This document shows, piece by piece, positions 59,316 to 64,000 of a stretch of 64,000 nucleotides of DNA. Both the position numbers and the translations under genes were made by a program. How positions within the stretch are numbered: position 1 is the stretch's first letter; each line of letters opens with the position of its first letter. Source of the stretch: Adenophora triphylla var. japonica (Eukaryota > Streptophyta > Magnoliopsida > Asterales > Campanulaceae); NCBI GenBank assembly GCA_022495995.1, contig JAFEMH010006987.1, positions 16,001-80,000 on the forward strand. The letters run 5' to 3'. The notes under the pieces were generated by a model. It searched no databases, was not told where the DNA came from, and worked only from the letters and a program-made list of their open reading frames with translations.

Positions 59316-62120
59316 TTATTTCAGCAATTCCATTCTGCTGTGGGGTGATTGGTGCAGAAAACTCATGAGTGATTCCCTTAGAATTGCAAAAATTAGTAAA
59401 TATTTGGTTCTCATATTCAGTGCATGGTCAGACCTAATCCTCACAGCCTTAAGACCATAAAGATTTCTAACCCTTTTGTACCAATTTTTGAATTCATCAA
59501 TGGTTTCAGATTTCTCTCTTAAGAACATTACCCAAGTGTACCTAGAATAATCATCAACACACACAAAGGTATACTTTTTCCTACCAAAGCTTTCTACTTC
59601 AATAGGTCCCATCAAATCAGTATGAATCAACTCCAGACATCTAGAAGTGGAGCATTGTTGGACCTTTTTATGTGATGCTTTTGTTTGCTTTCCCTTTTGA
59701 CATGATCCACAGACATCAGGGTTCTTGAAGTTCAGTTTAGGGAGGTCTTTAATAGCTTCAAACCTTTGAAGTTCTTCCAGAGTCCTACAGCTAGCATGCC
59801 CTAATTTTTGGTGCCACAGATTGACATCATTGGCTTTTGAGCTTAGGCAAGAAAGATTGTCACCAAATTGGTAACAATTGTCAGCAGATCTAGGACCAGT
59901 AAACACACAGGTATTATCCTTATCAAACACTTCACACAAGTGCTTATCAAACTTCACATAAAGATCATCACCACACAGTTGGCTGATGCTTATTAGGTTC
60001 GCTTTCAAGCCTTCCACATGGTACACATTGTGCAATTTTGGGAGACCCTTAACATCTAGGGTTCCTTTCCCAACAATTTTTCCTTGAGCACCTCCACCAA
60101 AATTTACTTTCCCTCCATTAATCACTTCATAGTCTAGAAGGACTGCTTGGTTTCCAGTCATGTGCCTAGAGCACCCACTATCAAAATACCAAGAGCCAGA
60201 GACAGTACTCTTGAGGGAGGAGTAAACAACATTGCAGGTGGCAATGGGTTTGGCCACCCACTGCTTTACAGCTTTCTTTTTGGGTTGCAGAGGTCTCAGA
60301 TTACTAGGATGTGTGTTAGAATGTGCATACATCTTCTCACACATCTGAGGCTGATTGAAGTGACCAGATTTTTTATCAGCCTTCAGTTTGTAACAGAAGG
60401 ATCTAATGTGACCAGGAGCTAGGCAGTAGTGGCAGATGTAGTGCCTCTTTCTAGGTCTTTTCTCACTCAAAATGACTTTTTCTTTAAAAACTTGTTTTTT
60501 CACAATTTTTGAGGTAGAAGCCTCACATCCCTCCTTTACAAAATTATTTTCAAAACCCAAACCAGTTTTGTCACGTTGACCTACAGAAAAAGCTTCTTCC
60601 ATTTTCATCTTACTTTTATTTAACTTAGTAAAAGTATTTTCAGCTTTTTCACATTCATTTTTGAATTTTTCAAGGTCAACTTCTCTTTTGGTCACAAGGA
60701 CTTCAAGTCTTGCGATATTATCTTTTTGAGCATCATTTTCCTTTGAAAGTACAGCTTTCTCATCTTCACAAGTAGCTAATTTATCAGAAAGAGATTTATT
60801 TACCTTAACAAGTACCTCAATCTTGTCCAATCTTTTCATCCAATCTGCATGCAGCTCCTTGTATGTGGCAAAAAGTTCCTCATAGGGGATGTCCCTATCT
60901 TCATCTTCATCATCTGAATCTCCTTTTACAGAGAAAAAGTTCAACTTCAGTTCAGATGTGACACCAGATGTGTTCACAACTGAGACCACATCCAAGGAAT
61001 TTTCATGAGCATCTTCTTCTATATCTGGAGAAAAGGCATTAAACACAGAATGGCTGTTTATGATAGACATGTTAGCCACTTCTTCTTCTTCATCCTCACT
61101 GTCACTAAGGGTAGCAGTTAAGCTCATTCCCTTCTTTTTAAGTGTGTTAGCACACTCATTGGCATAATGACCAAAGCCACGACATGCCCTACATTGGACA
61201 GACTCAGATGATTTATTTTCAAAGCTTGGTTTCTTGAATCCAGTGTCAGTGCTAGGTTTTGGCTTTTCAGCAGCACTGGGAGAAGGTCTATTTGGGAATT
61301 TGCTTATTCTTTTGTTTTTCAGTATAGAACTGAATTTCTTTGAAATAAAAGCTACATCCTCATCTTCAAGATTTGACTTGTCAATCTCAGAGGATAATTC
61401 CACAAGCTCTTTTGATAATGCAGCAGCACTTTTGAGAGCAAGACTGTGAGTTTTGATCTTTTTCTGGGCCTCAAGGTTTAGCTCAAACACAGTCAAGATT
61501 CTTACAATTGTGTCTAGACCTACAGTACTTGTGTCTTTTGTTTCCTCAATCACAGCCACCTTTATGTTAAACCTCTCAGGTAAGGTTCTTAAGATCTTAC
61601 TTACAAGTCTTGCATTGGAGATTGATTCTCCTAGACTTGTGCATTCATTCGAAATCTCATGAATCTTAGCGGCATATGACACAATGTCCTCAGTTTCTTC
61701 CATTCGAAGTAACTCGAACCTATCCATTAAAATTCTAAGCCTCGTAGCTTTTACACTTGGTGCTCCCTCACATTGAGTTTGCAAAATATCCCAAGCAGCT
61801 TTGGCTATACTTTCATTAGTTATAAGCTTGTACATATTCCCAGAAACATGGCTGGAAATAGCACCCATAGCTTTTTAATTATAATTTGCAGCTTGTATTT
61901 CGTCAAGAGTCCATAGATCTTCAGTTTTTCTTTCGAAAATAGACTCACCAACACCAGATATAGGCTTCTTCTCCACAGTAGGAGGTTGCCATGCAACAAG
62001 GATACACATCCAAGCCCTTTCATCAATACTTTTGATGTAATTTCGCATTTTAGACGTCCAAAGAGATTAATTGGTGCCATCCAAGACAGGAGGCCTGTTT
62101 TGGTGATTTTGGCATTCCAT
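59316..62120 (-). pseudogene. outer element gag, protease and integrase N-half
   Basis: The gag frame opens at the ATG at 62118-62120 (MECQNHQNRPPVLDGTN) and has two early stops (after DGTN and after NYN) before the long open frame from 61868. Two CCHC knuckles are present: CRACRGFGHYANEC and CHYCLAPGHIRSFC. A Glu/Asp/Lys-rich coiled-coil-like stretch lies between them (about 60600-60850). Protease WYFDSGCSRHMTG, pre-integrase LWHQKLGHAS with CGSCQKGKQ, then the integrase core start LIHTDLMGP and IRSDH follow. A one-base loss near 59424, after IRSDH, shifts the frame, so the second half of integrase is in the next reading frame. Confidence 0.88.
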
Positions 62121-62181
62121 AATGACTACACTTTCTGGATCAACACTCAGTAATATATCGAGAGTTGGCTCTGATACCAAT

Positions 62182-62948
62182 TGAAAGTTTCGTGTAGCTA
62201 GGAAACTTATATCACGCAACAGGCAACGGATGTGAGTACAGATGTGTCTTACAACTGTCCACACATCCACAGATAATGCAGCGGAATAAAACAATTAAAA
62301 GTAATAACTCAAGAATTATTTACGCTTACTGATCTGTGTGATCAGCAAACTAGGCTTACGCCCAAAAACCTTTCACTATAAAAACTTTTGTTTCTTACAA
62401 AAACAAAGAAGTGAAAAACTAAAATATGAAAATACTAAACGAGTTCTAATCACCTTCTATGACAAGAACAACTCCCCTTTCCCAATAGGACCTATTCTAA
62501 TTAGAAGTAAAACAAGAGAACTCTATGAAAAGCTAGATGTGAGTTAAGGATGTAAGGCACAACCTTCACTCACAACCTAAAACACAATGTCAAATACTAT
62601 GAAGAATAAGTAATTTTTCTCTCTAAAATCCGTAGCTTCTCTTGTGCTGAATGCCTTGTATTTATAATGCACCATGGAGAAGATCTTCATGTAATCAACA
62701 TCTTCCTTTGTGAGATCTCTTTTCCTATAAGAAAACATAAACACACTCACAAGGAAATAAACTATTAGTAGGTTAGTCCTAATATAAAACTATGTACATA
62801 AATAAAAGATATTTGCTTTATATACAATCTCCTAGTCAAAGTAGGATACTTATAAATCTTCCATGAAAGTCCCAAAATCTTCTTACCATAATAGAAGTAT
62901 AATGAAATAAGGAAACATGATTATGTTCCACAAAAACTCACATTTTCA
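62182..62948 (-). repeat. 5' LTR of outer SIRE-like element
   Basis: Starts TGAAAGTTTCGTGTAGC and ends CTCACATTTTCA, followed by the ACATG target copy and the rest of OSC intron 4. Confidence 0.92.
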
Positions 62949-63024
62949 ACATGCGCTTTAATTTTTTTTTTTTAGCGAAAAGGGCAATGCCCCCTATATT
63001 TTGTTTCAAATTTGTTTTACGTAG

Positions 63025-63575
63025 GTGCTTGGCGTATATGAGTGGGAAGGTTGCAATCCAATTCCTCCAGAGTTTTGGCTCTTTCCTTCAGCATTGCCGT
63101 ATCATCCGGGTACAAATAAAACCTAAAGATGGTGGATTTTTTACATTTGTATTTATTTTTTAGTGCAAGCATAGACTATCTTTTTAAAGAGAAAATATTT
63201 CATTTGTAGTACAATGCACACAAGAAAACCCGAATTTACTCTCTTAGTCTCTTCCTTCTTGATAACGTCATATTCATACTGCCAAGTAAAAGGAATAACC
63301 AAAAAATACTTATACACACTTGATCTCGACTTCTTTCATTGAACTATTTTGTAGAACATAATGCGTTACTCTCTTATACATTGATTGTCACGCCTTTTTG
63401 AAATGCAGCCAAGATGTGGTGTTATTGCCGAACAACTTATATGCCTATGTCATATTTATACGGGAAAAAGTATCATGGCCCCATCACGGATCTTATTCTA
63501 TCATTGAGACATGAAATTTACCTCATCGCGTACAAAAACATAGATTGGAATAAACAGCGTCATAATTGTTGTGAG
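63025..63575 (+). CDS. oxidosqualene cyclase, exons 5-6
   Basis: Exon 5 is 63025-63109 ([20 protein letters not shown] then PSALPYHP). Exon 6 is 63409-63575, joined through a split Ala codon, and reads [20 protein letters not shown], then [17 protein letters not shown] and [12 protein letters not shown]. Counting through all exons gives Trp-260 in the MWCYCR motif, the position where beta-amyrin synthases have Trp and lupeol synthases Leu (established by published mutants). Together 312 residues of a family usually about 760 long are visible; the DCTAE catalytic motif would lie to the right of the window. The donor after exon 6 (GAG|GTTGGT) is weak. Frame and phases agree with exons 1-4, so the gene may still be expressed. 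Confidence 0.9.

Positions 63576-64000
<425 letters not shown>

Larger units (their letters stand above)
40910..62948 (-). mobile_element. outer SIRE/Maximus-like copia retrotransposon
   Basis: LTRs 40910-41677 and 62182-62948 (about 768 bp, about 12 differences by eye), with target duplication ACATG at 40905-40909 and 62949-62953. Primer-binding site (minus TTGGTATCAGAGCC) lies next to the 5' LTR at 62182. Polypurine tract (minus AATAGGGGGAGAT) lies next to the 3' LTR at 41678, and further AGGGGGAG-like tracts near 41767, 41993 and 42087 fit the multiple polypurine tracts known in Sireviruses. Without the inner insertion it is about 10.2 kb. Order: gag, protease, integrase, reverse transcriptase, truncated RNase H, long envelope-like ORF. 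It is antisense to the OSC gene. Confidence 0.93.
40864..63024 (+). other. OSC intron 4, ~22.2 kb
   Basis: Begins GTATTATTCTC after the exon 4 serine codon and ends TTTACGTAG before GTGCTTGGC. Without the insertion (40910-62948 plus one ACATG) the intron would be only about 115 bp, like its neighbours. The added 22 kb is one SIRE-like element carrying another. Confidence 0.88.

Overview
This is nuclear DNA from a flowering plant, almost certainly a eudicot. It is AT-rich, has intron-bearing genes with GT/AG borders, and is packed with plant transposable elements: SIRE/Maximus-, Ale- and Tork-like Ty1/copia, Tat-lineage Ty3/gypsy, CACTA, Mutator-like and Stowaway elements. I saw no rRNA, tRNA or CRISPR locus. 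All boundaries were read by eye.

The only convincing host gene is an oxidosqualene cyclase (OSC, triterpene synthase) on the + strand. Six exons are visible: exons 1-4 at 39563-40863 and exons 5-6 at 63025-63575. The frame stays open across all six, and the gene runs off the right edge. Its fourth intron is about 22.2 kb because it holds a nested pair of SIRE-like retrotransposons. The outer one is 40910-62948 (TSD ACATG). The inner one, 42659-54540 (TSD CTTTG), sits inside the envelope-like ORF of the outer. Both lie antisense to the OSC and both are defective: the outer lost the RNase H core and the inner lost the reverse transcriptase core.

Layout: 1-4.2 kb, CACTA ends, a ~150-bp tandem array and a decayed TNP2 transposase. 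4.5-7.6 kb, an old CACTA-like element with GGTGAC repeats, hosting a fold-back element with a minisatellite core and a Mutator-like element that carries an F-box gene fragment. 7.6-10.1 kb, AT-rich and GA-rich filler. 10.1-14.4 kb, a longer copy of the ~150-bp array with three Stowaway MITEs, then a duplicate of the 2.0-3.4 kb block. 14.6-18 kb, CACTA genes (TNP2 remnant, spliced TNPA/Ptta-like gene) and a CACTA terminus. 18-20.3 kb, the 3' part of a SIRE-like element and its LTR. 20.3-23.8 kb, the 3' part of a Tat-lineage gypsy element with its antisense ORF. 24.9-29.8 kb, a young, nearly intact Ale-type copia with one stop codon. 29.9-32.7 kb, repeat-rich DNA with a telomere-like CCCTATA array and a split MITE. 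33-38.5 kb, a gypsy LTR and a decayed Tork-like copia that hosts a complete short TRIM-like element. 39.5-64 kb, the OSC gene with its giant intron.

The points most worth following are the OSC with its nested 22-kb intron, the private short motif reiterated through each SIRE-like element, an unrecognised reading frame running opposite to the other genes of the inner element, the CAG/CTG-centred differences between that element's LTRs (possibly a sequencing artefact), and the F-box-carrying Mutator-like element.
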